DNA of 64,000 nt. It comes from Firmicutes bacterium UBA1191 (lineage in GTDB: Bacteria > Bacillota > Clostridia > Peptostreptococcales > Anaerovoracaceae). The position numbers and the translations under genes are program-made. Below the pieces are notes generated by a model. It was not told where the DNA came from and made no database searches. It saw nothing but the letters and a program-made list of their open reading frames with translations. Shown here piece by piece: positions 1 to 7,425 of the stretch. The stretch's first letter is position 1. The number at the start of each line of letters is the position of its first letter. Location of the stretch: contig DBYH01000004.1 in NCBI GenBank assembly GCA_002310095.1, forward strand, positions 436-64,435, read 5' to 3'.

Positions 1-1217
1 CACTGTGGCTGGTTAACAACGCACTTAGTTACAGGAGCAGCCTCTGCCAGCTTAGCTACGTCAGCATCGTCGTTAGTGTGGATGCCGCAGCTGTGGCCCT
101 TGCCCTGGTAGTCAAGGATTACGTTCAGTCTGTCGATAGCATCGTCCAGATCCTTTACGATCTGTACGCCTGATACTGGTGACAGTTTCTCGCCGCCGAA
201 TGGGTGATCAAGGCCTGCGCCTTCTTCCATAGCCATGATGCATCTTGTGCCTGCAGGTACAGGAATGCCAGCCAGCTTACCGATTGTCTCGCAGTTCTGA
301 GCAACGATAGCTCTGTTGAGTACGTGATCGTTAGGAGTGTTCGGCCACATGGTTACCTGCAGCTTCTGCTTCTCTTCCTCATTGCACATGTAAGCGCCAT
401 GAGCCTTCATCTTTTCTACGAACTCATCGAAGCAGTCCTCATAAACGAGGATGTTGTTCTCAGTTGAGCATGAAGTAGCGTTATCATAAGCCTTTGAAGT
501 GCAGATCATTTCTGCTACATCGTCCAGGTCAGTCTTGCCAGTTACGATTGATACGCAGTTGCCAACGCCAACGCCGATAGCCGGAGTACCGGATGAGTAA
601 GCTGATTCAACCAGCTGCTCGCCGCCTGTTGCCAGGATGAAGTCGCACTGTGCCATCATTTCCTGTGATGTGGAAATCTTTACATATTCAGGAGCACAAG
701 TCTGTACCAGGTCTTCTGGATATCCGAGCTTCTTCAGGACTGCTCTGATTTTGTCAACGATTTCAACGTTCAGCTTCTTGCACTTAGGGTGTGGTGCGAG
801 GATGATAGCGTTTCTCGTCTTCAGAGCCATGTTTGCCTTAACGATCGGAGTAGCTTCACCGTTAGTTACAGGCATGATACCAGCGATAACGCCCATTGGC
901 TTAGCATAAGCCTGCATTCCAGTCTCAGGGTTGTCCTCTACGAGACCTACAGTCTTCTTGTCCTTCATCTGGAGGTATGAACCCCAAACCTTACCGATGA
1001 TCTTGCCTTCTTTGTCGGCCGGAATACCCATGCCTGACTCTTCAACCAGCTTCTCAGCGAACTCTTTGATGTTCTCTGGCTTTGTCAGTTCATAAGTAAC
1101 TGCTGCAGTGATCAGATCAACGTCTTCCTGTGTGAAGTTCTCTGCGATCTTCTGTGCTGCTCTGGCCTTTTCTACCAAACCTGCTACATACTCTTTAATG
1201 TTCAGTTCTTCTGCCAT
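1..1217 (-). CDS. acylating aldehyde dehydrogenase, sulfoacetaldehyde dehydrogenase-like (partial)
   Basis: Translating the minus strand from ATG 1217 gives an open frame of 405 codons that runs off the left edge, so the C-terminus is missing. The protein is an aldehyde dehydrogenase of the CoA-acylating branch: it has the NATSCSTEN segment around the catalytic cysteine, where AdhE has an equivalent Cys loop, and the GLDHPFGGEKLSPV type C-terminal region. The N-terminus (KARAAQKIAE) resembles sulfoacetaldehyde dehydrogenases (SauS), which oxidise sulfoacetaldehyde to sulfoacetyl-CoA; other short-chain aldehydes are possible. A strong ribosome site AAAGGAGG lies at 1227-1234. A -24/-12 promoter at 1319-1333 and an adjacent sigma-54 activator show the likely control. 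Family call is firm, substrate is not. Confidence 0.8.
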   Translation of the reverse strand, partial: MAEELNIKEYVAGLVEKARAAQKIAENFTQEDVDLITAAVTYELTKPENIKEFAEKLVEESGMGIPADKEGKIIGKVWGSYLQMKDKKTVGLVEDNPETGMQAYAKPMGVIAGIMPVTNGEATPIVKANMALKTRNAIILAPHPKCKKLNVEIVDKIRAVLKKLGYPEDLVQTCAPEYVKISTSQEMMAQCDFILATGGEQLVESAYSSGTPAIGVGVGNCVSIVTGKTDLDDVAEMICTSKAYDNATSCSTENNILVYEDCFDEFVEKMKAHGAYMCNEEEKQKLQVTMWPNTPNDHVLNRAIVAQNCETIGKLAGIPVPAGTRCIMAMEEGAGLDHPFGGEKLSPVSGVQIVKDLDDAIDRLNVILDYQGKGHSCGIHTNDDADVAKLAEAAPVTKCVVNQPQ

Positions 1218-1318
1218 TTTTAATTTCCTCCTTTATATTGTTATAAAAATGGATTTGAATAAACGAATAATTGTCGGATCGGGGCGATATTCCCCCTCTT
1301 GACCCACGTTTATACTAC

Positions 1319-1333
1319 GCATAAAGTGTGCCA
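1319..1333 (-). promoter_or_regulatory. sigma-54 (-24/-12) promoter for the aldehyde dehydrogenase
   Basis: On the minus strand this reads TGGCACACTTTATGC, matching the consensus TGGCAC-N5-TTGC at every position but one, with the correct GG to GC spacing. It lies about 100 bp upstream of the dehydrogenase start and next to a gene for a sigma-54-dependent activator, which makes a chance match unlikely. Confidence 0.85.
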
Positions 1334-1388
1334 ACTATGTGATGAATAATTGTGGATATCTTCACGCAAAAGCAGCCCGCATCCTGAA

Positions 1389-1409
1389 AACCCTTGCAGC
1401 ATAAGGGTT
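1389..1409. other. 7-bp inverted repeat between activator sites and promoter
   Basis: AACCCTT and AAGGGTT flank a 7-nt loop. It lies between the sigma-54 promoter and the upstream activator sites. There is no convincing T-tract, so it is not clearly a terminator; a protein-binding or DNA-bending role is only a guess. Confidence 0.35.
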
Positions 1410-1483
1410 CCGGACGGTCTAAACGGCGGTTACTTTTGTTGTTTTTTCTTCATTTTCTTTTGGATCACCCAACTTCGCATAAT

Positions 1484-1509
1484 AAAAAAGCGCCATGCTA
1501 AATGGCGCT
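1484..1509 (-). terminator. Rho-independent terminator of the sigma-54 activator gene
   Basis: The minus strand forms an 8-bp stem (AGCGCCAT with ATGGCGCT, loop of about 5 nt) followed by six T residues (1489-1484). It follows the activator stop at 1674 and separates that transcript from the sigma-54 promoter. Confidence 0.75.
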
Positions 1510-1511
1510 CT

Positions 1512-1527
1512 GATTCATTTTTGTATC
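1512..1527. promoter_or_regulatory. activator-binding dyad 1 (upstream activator sequence)
   Basis: GATTCA-TTTT-TGTATC is a 16-bp near-palindrome, the same pattern as at 1610, 1629 and 3187. It lies about 185 bp upstream of the -24 element, a usual distance for a sigma-54 enhancer site. Confidence 0.65.
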
Positions 1528-1609
1528 GCATTACTTGACGCTTTTTTAACAATCCCTGAAAGTGTTGGTATTGACTAACTGGCGATTTTTCAAGCAGTTT
1601 CACGCTATT

Positions 1610-1625
1610 GATTCAATTCTGTATC
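1610..1625. promoter_or_regulatory. activator-binding dyad 2
   Basis: GATTCA-ATTC-TGTATC, 16 bp, matches the dyads at 1512, 1629 and 3187. Its start is 19 bp from that of dyad 3, close to two helical turns, which fits co-operative binding of an activator oligomer. Confidence 0.65.
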
Positions 1626-1628
1626 GCT

Positions 1629-1644
1629 GATTCATTTGTGAATC
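1629..1644. promoter_or_regulatory. activator-binding dyad 3 (perfect palindrome)
   Basis: GATTCA-TTTG-TGAATC has two perfectly complementary 6-bp arms and is the best of the four related dyads. It is about 300 bp upstream of the -24 element. Confidence 0.7.
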
Positions 1645-1673
1645 GATATAATGAGGATTGTATTTGGATTGTT

Positions 1674-3170
1674 CTATTGCTTGTCCGTCGTAACAAGCCC
1701 GTATTTGTTCAGCTTCCGCACTATCGTCGGCTGGCTGACCTTGAGCACCTTTGCGATGGAACGGGTGGATCCGTAGTTTTCGACGGCCTGACTGAGTATC
1801 TCTTTCTCCGCCTTCTCGAGAGCCGCCGTAAGCGACAGCTCTTCATATACCGTCGGATTCTCATCAGCAGCCTGCTTGATGAAGATGAAGATGTCGTCTT
1901 CGGTTATCACATCGTGTGATGTTGTGATTACAAGTCTCTCCACGATGTTCTGCAGTTCCCTTATATTGCCCGGCCAAGGATACTTGAGCAGGACGGACAG
2001 GGCTCCGGCGCTTATTGTCTTAGCCTCGCCCAGTTCCCTGTTGCACCTGACAAGATTCCTCTGAATGAGCGGCAGGATGTCGTCCGGACGCTCGCGGAGC
2101 GGCGGAACATTGATCGGCACTACATTGAGCCTGTAGTAGAGATCCTCTCTGAACCGGCCTTCCTTTACCAGGCTCTCAAGGTCCCTGTTGGTGGCGGAGA
2201 TTATTCTTACGTCTATCGGTATCTGTTTCGTTCCGCCCACAGGAGTGATCTGTCTCTCCTGGATTACCTGGAGCAGTTTTACCTGCAGATTCAGCGGCAG
2301 CTCGGATATCTCATCGAGGAAAATGGTTCCGTCCTGAGCGGCCTCGAAGAGTCCCTTCTTGCCTCCCGATCTCGAACCCGTAAAAGCTCCGGCAACATAT
2401 CCGAACAGCTCCGATTCTATAAGATTCTCAGGGATAGCTCCGCAGTTAACAGTAACAAGAGGCTTCTGCCACCTGTTTCCTTCCTCGTGGAGCGTTCTCG
2501 CTATCAGGCCTTTACCCACACCCGACTCGCCGGTGATGAGGACCGTGGTGTTTACAGGAGCGAGCCTCTTCGTCAAAGCTATTACATTCTTCATGGCGTC
2601 ACTCTCGGAAACGATCCTGTCCGTGCTGGTTTCTGAATCATCGATTCCCTTCATGTCCTGAAGCCTGCCCTTTCTGAACATGTCCTTGGCAGACAAACCG
2701 GTCGCCGGAAGCAATCCCGAACCGAGAACTCTTGTGTTGATCAGATCGGCCCTCTTGCCCTTCGCTTCCGATATCTGAGTGATGTCCCTGGAAGTGGAAA
2801 CAACGAAAGCGATTTTTCTCGTATATCTTCCCTCTCCGGCAGCTACCCAGCCTCCGCTGGTCATAGGGATGAATATGGGGGTACCTGTAGTCAGCAGCCT
2901 TTTTCCGAAGCGGTTCTCGTGTATTATTGTTATTTCACGCTTCTCGTCGAGCACTCTTCTGGTTACCGAAGGAGTGAATATTCCCGACTTCTCCAGCTCG
3001 TCGACCTTCTTCCCTACTATCTCCTCCATCTCGATTCCGTAAATATCCTCGCAGGCGTCATTGCACCATTGGCAGATTCCGTCCGCGTCATCGATGAAGA
3101 CAGCGTCAGTGATACCATCGAATATAGGGAGCAGCTGGTCCAGAGTCAGCTCTGTTTTGTTGAAAATCAT
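1674..3170 (-). CDS. PAS-domain sigma-54-dependent transcriptional activator
   Basis: This 498-residue protein has a PAS sensor domain (about 12-135), an AAA+ central domain and a C-terminal Fis-type helix-turn-helix (SIAKVLKVSQPTIVRKL). Walker A is GESGVGKG at 214-221, the sigma-54 contact loop is GAFTGS at 261-266 (consensus GAFTGA), and Walker B is IFLDEI near 283-288. It should open the sigma-54 promoter at 1319 in response to a small ligand sensed by the PAS domain. The start ATG has AGGAGAAC upstream. One of its presumed binding dyads covers its own transcription start at 3187-3202, suggesting autorepression. Confidence 0.92.
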   Translation of the reverse strand: MIFNKTELTLDQLLPIFDGITDAVFIDDADGICQWCNDACEDIYGIEMEEIVGKKVDELEKSGIFTPSVTRRVLDEKREITIIHENRFGKRLLTTGTPIFIPMTSGGWVAAGEGRYTRKIAFVVSTSRDITQISEAKGKRADLINTRVLGSGLLPATGLSAKDMFRKGRLQDMKGIDDSETSTDRIVSESDAMKNVIALTKRLAPVNTTVLITGESGVGKGLIARTLHEEGNRWQKPLVTVNCGAIPENLIESELFGYVAGAFTGSRSGGKKGLFEAAQDGTIFLDEISELPLNLQVKLLQVIQERQITPVGGTKQIPIDVRIISATNRDLESLVKEGRFREDLYYRLNVVPINVPPLRERPDDILPLIQRNLVRCNRELGEAKTISAGALSVLLKYPWPGNIRELQNIVERLVITTSHDVITEDDIFIFIKQAADENPTVYEELSLTAALEKAEKEILSQAVENYGSTRSIAKVLKVSQPTIVRKLNKYGLVTTDKQ

Positions 3171-3186
3171 AGCTCTGTTCTCCTGT

Positions 3187-3202
3187 GATTCATTCTTGTA
3201 TC
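3187..3202. promoter_or_regulatory. operator dyad over the activator's own transcription start
   Basis: GATTCA-TTCT-TGTATC, 16 bp, is the same motif as the three sites in 1512-1644. It begins directly downstream of the -10 hexamer of the activator promoter, so bound protein would cover +1 and block transcription. Confidence 0.65.
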
Positions 3203-3231
3203 ATTATACGCATCAAAAAAGGGCACGTCAA
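3203..3231 (-). promoter_or_regulatory. housekeeping promoter of the sigma-54 activator gene
   Basis: On the minus strand TTGACG (3226-3231), a 17-bp spacer and TATAAT (3203-3208) form a near-consensus promoter. The -35 lies inside the lexA terminator hairpin. The start codon is about 30 nt beyond the -10. Confidence 0.8.
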
Positions 3232-3243
3232 CCGACTGTGCCC
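3215..3243 (-). terminator. Rho-independent terminator of lexA
   Basis: The minus strand reads GGGCAC, an 11-nt loop, GTGCCC and then six T residues (3220-3215), starting 26 bp after the lexA stop. Confidence 0.8.
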
Positions 3244-3268
3244 CTCTATGTGTTCATTTCACGCTGTT

Positions 3269-3943
3269 CTAGAAGTATCTGAACACGCCCTTGACCTTGC
3301 CCAGGATTTTGACATCTTTGACGATTATCGGGCTCATGCAGGAATTCTCAGGCTGGAGCCTGATGTGGTCATCCTCTCTGTAAAAGGTCTTGACTGTAGC
3401 TTCGCTCTCGAAACCGTCGACCATGGCCACTACCATGTCGCCGTTCCGGGCCGTATTACACTGCTCGACCAGAATGTAATCGCCGTCCATGATGCCCGCC
3501 TCGATCATGCTTTCGCCGTGTACCGTAAGCATGAAGGTGGTGCCATTTCCGACGAATCTGGCAGGAATCGGGAATGAATCCTCGATGTTCTGCTCGGCGA
3601 GAATAGGCGTGCCTGCAGCGATCCTGCCCACGACAGGAACGTCGATAACGTCCGCCCTCTCGACTTCGGATCTGCCCGCCAGAGTGCGCTCTCCGCCGAA
3701 TCCTGAAGCTTCCCTTACTGCCTCGAGCTGATTGAATCCCTCATCTACAACAAGCAAAGCACGCGGTCTGGCAGGGTCCTTTCTCAGAAAGCCCTCCTTC
3801 TCCAGATTCGCGATATCCTTGTGGACCGTGGATGTTGACTTGATTCCCAGCGCTCCGCAGATCTCTCTGACTGTAGGCGGATAACCCTTCTCACGGATCT
3901 CCTTCTTCATGTATTCGAGTATTTTCTTTTCACGTTCTTTCAT
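3269..3943 (-). CDS. lexA: LexA, SOS-response repressor
   Basis: The 224-residue protein has an N-terminal winged helix (about 1-65, TVREICGALGIKSTSTVHK) and an S24 peptidase domain. The self-cleavage bond is Ala110-Gly111 (VGRIAAGTP), the nucleophile is Ser145 (HGESM) and the general base is Lys185 (EATVKTFY), so autoproteolysis should be intact. It represses DNA-repair genes and itself. A GGAGGA ribosome site precedes ATG 3943. A LexA box overlaps the -35 of its own promoter at 4035-4048. Confidence 0.97.
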   Translation of the reverse strand: MKEREKKILEYMKKEIREKGYPPTVREICGALGIKSTSTVHKDIANLEKEGFLRKDPARPRALLVVDEGFNQLEAVREASGFGGERTLAGRSEVERADVIDVPVVGRIAAGTPILAEQNIEDSFPIPARFVGNGTTFMLTVHGESMIEAGIMDGDYILVEQCNTARNGDMVVAMVDGFESEATVKTFYREDDHIRLQPENSCMSPIIVKDVKILGKVKGVFRYF

Positions 3944-4008
3944 AGCATGTCCTCCGGATTACGTATGAAATAAAAGCAAACAGAAAGTTTGTTCTTTCTC
4001 TCACGAAC

Positions 4009-4037
4009 ATAGTATCACATGTTTCCGGCAAATGCAA
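4009..4037 (-). promoter_or_regulatory. lexA promoter
   Basis: On the minus strand TTGCAT (4032-4037), 17 bp, TACTAT (4009-4014). The -35 is weak but overlaps the LexA box, and the spacing is ideal. A further imperfect dyad CAAAC-N5-GTTTG at 3977-3991 lies downstream of it. Confidence 0.6.
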
Positions 4038-4048
4038 ACATTTGTTTG
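4035..4048. promoter_or_regulatory. LexA box (SOS operator)
   Basis: CAAACATTTGTTTG is a near-perfect dyad matching the Gram-positive LexA box (CGAAC-N4-GTTCG type, with A and T at the second and fourth arm positions). It sits between divergent lexA and the larA-like gene, overlaps the lexA -35 and ends 17 bp before the larA -35. Confidence 0.8.
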
Positions 4049-4065
4049 CGATTTCGCCATAGTTT

Positions 4066-4094
4066 TTGATTTGCGCCGCCAAACGTGCTAAAAT
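4066..4094 (+). promoter_or_regulatory. promoter of the larA-like gene, placing ATG at +1
   Basis: TTGATT (4066-4071), 17-bp spacer, TAAAAT (4089-4094). The ATG at 4101 is the seventh base after the -10, the usual +1 position. No Shine-Dalgarno sequence exists between the -10 and ATG, so the mRNA is probably leaderless. Confidence 0.65.
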
Positions 4095-4100
4095 CAACTC

Positions 4101-5351
4101 ATGATAATCAGGCTTGGATACGGCGCGGGCTTCCAGGAAGCGGACGTGCCCGACAACAGCATAATCAAGGTTCTGGAGCAGAACGATATCTCTGACGCAA
4201 AGGCTGCCCGGCGGGCTGTTCCCGATATAATCAGAGACGCTCTCGCCAATCCAATCGGCACAGAGCGCCTACGCGATATCGTAAAGCCGGGCGAAAAAGT
4301 CGCCATTATAACCAGCGACATCACCCGCCCGATGCCTACGTGGGAGGTCATTCCTTTCGTTCTGGAGGAACTGGACGGAATTCCGGCTGAAGACATAACC
4401 CTTGTCTTTGCGCTGGGAAGTCACAGGGCCCATACGGAAGAAGAGAGACGCCGGCTGGCCGGTGACGTCTACGAAAAGATCAGATGCGTCGACAGCGACC
4501 CTGCCGACTGCGTCCACATGGGCACTACGACTAAGGGAACCCCTGTGGATATCACAAGAGTCGTCGCCGAAGCCGACAGGATTATCTGCCTCGGCAACAT
4601 CGAATACCACTACTTCGCCGGATACTCGGGCGGCGTCAAGGCGCTCATGCCCGGCGCATCCACGCCTCAGGCCATTCAGGCGAACCACTCCATGATGGTC
4701 AGCGACGACGCCTGCGCGGGAAAACTGGACGGCAACCCTCTCAGAGAGGACCTTGAGGAAGTCATAGGCATCTGCCCTGTCGACTTCATTCTCAACGTGG
4801 TCCTTGACGAGCACAAGCACATAGTGCACGCTGTCGCGGGCGACGTTATCAAGGCTCACCGTGAAGGCTGCCGATATCTGGACAGACTTTACCGCGTGTC
4901 CATTCCTCAGAGAGCAGACATCGTAATCGTGTCCCAGGGCGGCGCCCCGAAGGACCTGAATCTATACCAGACCCAGAAGGCTCTGGACAATTCCAAGCAC
5001 GCCGTCAAAGACGGCGGCACCATCATCCTCGTGGGCTCATGCCGCGAAGGCCTCGGCCAAAAGACCTTTGAGGAGTGGATAACAGAAGCAAAGGCACCCG
5101 AAGACCTGACAGACCGCATCCGCAAAGACTTCAGGCTCGGCGGGCACAAGGCCGCCGCTATCGCCCTGGTCCTTGAACGGGCAAAAATAAAACTCGTCTC
5201 CGAAATGGAAACGAGTCTCGTCCGCAGTATTTTCATGGAACCGTACAGCGATCTTCAGCAGGCTGTCGATGACGCCATAGCGGAACAGCAGCCTGATCCG
5301 ACAATCATAATCATGCCATACGGCGGTTCCACCCTGCCGTCACTTGACTAG
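4101..5351 (+). CDS. larA: LarA-family nickel-pincer racemase (lactate racemase-like)
   Basis: The 416-residue length and motifs fit LarA (DUF2088). LarA of Lactobacillus uses His108, His174, Lys184 and His200 around its nickel pincer nucleotide; here His108, His170, Lys180 and His196 occur with the same Lys-to-His spacing of 16, in SHRAH, EYHYFAGYSGGVK and QANHSMM. The enzyme therefore probably binds the cofactor and interconverts a 2-hydroxyacid, lactate or a relative; the family covers several substrates. No larB, larC or larE for cofactor synthesis is in the window. Translation is probably leaderless. The 3' end overlaps the convergent VWA gene by 12 bp. Confidence 0.85.
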   Translation: MIIRLGYGAGFQEADVPDNSIIKVLEQNDISDAKAARRAVPDIIRDALANPIGTERLRDIVKPGEKVAIITSDITRPMPTWEVIPFVLEELDGIPAEDITLVFALGSHRAHTEEERRRLAGDVYEKIRCVDSDPADCVHMGTTTKGTPVDITRVVAEADRIICLGNIEYHYFAGYSGGVKALMPGASTPQAIQANHSMMVSDDACAGKLDGNPLREDLEEVIGICPVDFILNVVLDEHKHIVHAVAGDVIKAHREGCRYLDRLYRVSIPQRADIVIVSQGGAPKDLNLYQTQKALDNSKHAVKDGGTIILVGSCREGLGQKTFEEWITEAKAPEDLTDRIRKDFRLGGHKAAAIALVLERAKIKLVSEMETSLVRSIFMEPYSDLQQAVDDAIAEQQPDPTIIIMPYGGSTLPSLD

Positions 5352-6533
5352 CAGTTTCTTTATTCCCGCCTCGAGCCCGCTGAGGGTGAGCTCATACATC
5401 GGGAATACTTCCCCTATATCGTGAATCGTAGCAGAGCCGTAGGTGTATTCCCAGGCTTTCTTTTCTATCGGGTTAAGCCATATCTGCTTCTTGAAGCGCT
5501 TCTTGAACTTCATGAACCACTCCATGCCGGTCTCTCTGTTGAAGAGGCCTATTATGGCGTTTCCGCCTTTGCGGTAGAGCTCTGACGGAGCCATAGCCGC
5601 GTCGCCTACGAAAATAACCTTGTACTCCGAGTCCAGCCTGTTGAAGACCCATGTGGTCTCCACGGAATCCCTCAGCTTGCAGTGAGGCGTGGTGTAGAGC
5701 TGGTCGTAAATCGCGTTATGGAAGTAATAGATCTTCAGATCCTTGAAGTGGTTGGATCTGCTTACCGCCTGGAACAGCCTGTTGCAGAGGCGGCTGTAAG
5801 GCAGCATGGACCCTTCCGAATCTATGAGCAGCAGAACCTTGACGGTGTTCTTCCTCGGCTTCTCGTAAGCCAGGGAGAGCATTCCGCCGTTCTCGCAGGT
5901 CTCGTCTATGGTCTTGTCGATGTCGAGTTCCTTCTCCGTCGTGTCGACGCGCGAAGAGTACTGGCGCAGTTTTCTGAAAGCCATCTGGAACTGTCTGATA
6001 TCCAGGATGGTGTCCTCGCGGAAATCCTTGAAGTTGCGCTCTCCGGCGACCTGCAGCGCGGTCTTGTGCCTGCTTTTGCCTCCTACTCTTATGCCGCTCG
6101 GGTGGTAGCCGCCCCGGCCCATAGGGGAAGTGCCGCCGGTGCCGATCCAGTAGTTTCCGCCGTCGTGCTTTTCCTTCTGCTCTTTGATCCTCTCCTCGAA
6201 CATCTTAAGTAGCTCGTCGAGTTCCTTCGCGAAGAGTTTCTTGTCGCCGAAGTCCTCCAGATCACGCTCGAGTTCGCTTTCCTCGAGCCACCGCCAGAAT
6301 TCATCAGGCAGATCCTCCGGGGTCTCTATGCCCTGGAAGTACTCGGCAAATACCTGGTCGAACTTGTCGAAGTCTGATTCAGTTTTTATGAGTATGCTCC
6401 TGCAAAGGCGGTAGAACCCCATAAGGGACGAATCCGCGAGACCCTTGTCCAGAGCCTCAACGAGAGTCATCCATTCGTTTATGGACACCTCCAGCCCCCG
6501 CGCCCGGAGCAGATAAAAGAATTCCAGAAACAT
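5340..6533 (-). CDS. VWA-domain (CoxE-like) protein
   Basis: A 397-residue cytosolic protein. The C-terminal half (from about residue 230) is a von Willebrand A fold with the MIDAS-like start LLIDSEGSM; the N-terminal half is charged and helical. It lacks a signal peptide. Its gene follows the MoxR-type ATPase by 12 bp with a CGGAGA ribosome site. In this family the two proteins form a chaperone pair that remodels or loads metal into client enzymes; the client here is not evident. Confidence 0.85.
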   Translation of the reverse strand: MFLEFFYLLRARGLEVSINEWMTLVEALDKGLADSSLMGFYRLCRSILIKTESDFDKFDQVFAEYFQGIETPEDLPDEFWRWLEESELERDLEDFGDKKLFAKELDELLKMFEERIKEQKEKHDGGNYWIGTGGTSPMGRGGYHPSGIRVGGKSRHKTALQVAGERNFKDFREDTILDIRQFQMAFRKLRQYSSRVDTTEKELDIDKTIDETCENGGMLSLAYEKPRKNTVKVLLLIDSEGSMLPYSRLCNRLFQAVSRSNHFKDLKIYYFHNAIYDQLYTTPHCKLRDSVETTWVFNRLDSEYKVIFVGDAAMAPSELYRKGGNAIIGLFNRETGMEWFMKFKKRFKKQIWLNPIEKKAWEYTYGSATIHDIGEVFPMYELTLSGLEAGIKKLLVK

Positions 6534-6545
6534 GAATATCTCCGA

Positions 6546-7391
6546 TTACCAGTTCCTCAGTGAATAACCCTTTGTCTTTATCTCCTCGAATGTGTCGACA
6601 TCCTGATTCTTCTTCAGCAGCACTCCCAGGAAAGGCATGTCCTCGTAGAGGTCAGTGATGCTCACGCCGCTTATCATGAGAGCCTGGATCCAGTCCAGAA
6701 GCTCGGATGTTGAAGGTCTCTTCTGCAGATCCTTCATGTCGCGGATCTTGTAGAATGCCTCCAGGGCGTTTTCAACCAGTTTCTTATCTATGTCGCCATA
6801 GTGGACGCGAATTATTTCCTCCATCTTCTCCGCGTCAGGGAACTCGATGTAGTGGAATATGCACCTTCTGAGGAAGGCGTCCGGCAGTTCCTTCTCCGCG
6901 TTCGAAGTTATGATTACGATAGGTCTGTGCTTGGTCTTAATGGTCTCCTTCGTCTCATTGATGTAGAATTCCATCTTGTCCAGTTCCCAGAGCAGGTCGT
7001 TCGGGAATTCCAGGTCGGCCTTGTCGATCTCGTCTATGAGCAGGACCACCTGTCTGTCAGAAGTGAACGCCTCGCCCAGTTTGCCCAGCTTGATGTACTG
7101 TCCGATGTTCTTGACGTCGCCCTCGCCGAACTGGGAGTCGTACAGCCTTTGCACTGTATCGTAGACATAGAGCCCGTCCTGGGCCTTTGTTGTGGACTTG
7201 ATGCTCCATATTATGAGGGGCATGTCCAGAGAGTCCGCGATGGCCTCGGCCAGCATGGTCTTCCCCGTGCCCGGCTCGCCCTTTATGAGCAGAGGCTTCC
7301 TGAGCGCGATTGCCACATTTACAGCGTTCATCAGCTCATCAGTTACTACGTAGTTGTCGCTTCCTTTGAAGACGTTCATGTTAGTTGACAT
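6546..7391 (-). CDS. MoxR-type AAA+ ATPase
   Basis: A 281-residue AAA+ ATPase with Walker A GEPGTGKT, Walker B LLIDEIDKAD, a sensor-1 Asn in ITSNAEKELPDAF and the arginine finger RRC. I place the start at ATG 7391, which has GTGAGGAG upstream; an in-frame extension to 7469 would overlap the neighbouring gene and adds a Lys-rich stretch without a ribosome site. It is co-transcribed with the VWA protein, its likely partner. Confidence 0.9.
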   Translation of the reverse strand: MSTNMNVFKGSDNYVVTDELMNAVNVAIALRKPLLIKGEPGTGKTMLAEAIADSLDMPLIIWSIKSTTKAQDGLYVYDTVQRLYDSQFGEGDVKNIGQYIKLGKLGEAFTSDRQVVLLIDEIDKADLEFPNDLLWELDKMEFYINETKETIKTKHRPIVIITSNAEKELPDAFLRRCIFHYIEFPDAEKMEEIIRVHYGDIDKKLVENALEAFYKIRDMKDLQKRPSTSELLDWIQALMISGVSITDLYEDMPFLGVLLKKNQDVDTFEEIKTKGYSLRNW

Positions 7392-7425
7392 TTTGATTCT
7401 CCTCACTTGCTTACTGTCAGTTTCT

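Noticed and set aside
4269..4859. 196-codon minus-strand open frame inside the larA-like gene
   Set aside because: It lies fully antisense to a gene with intact LarA residues, and its translation is Arg/Val/Asp-rich with no recognisable domain.
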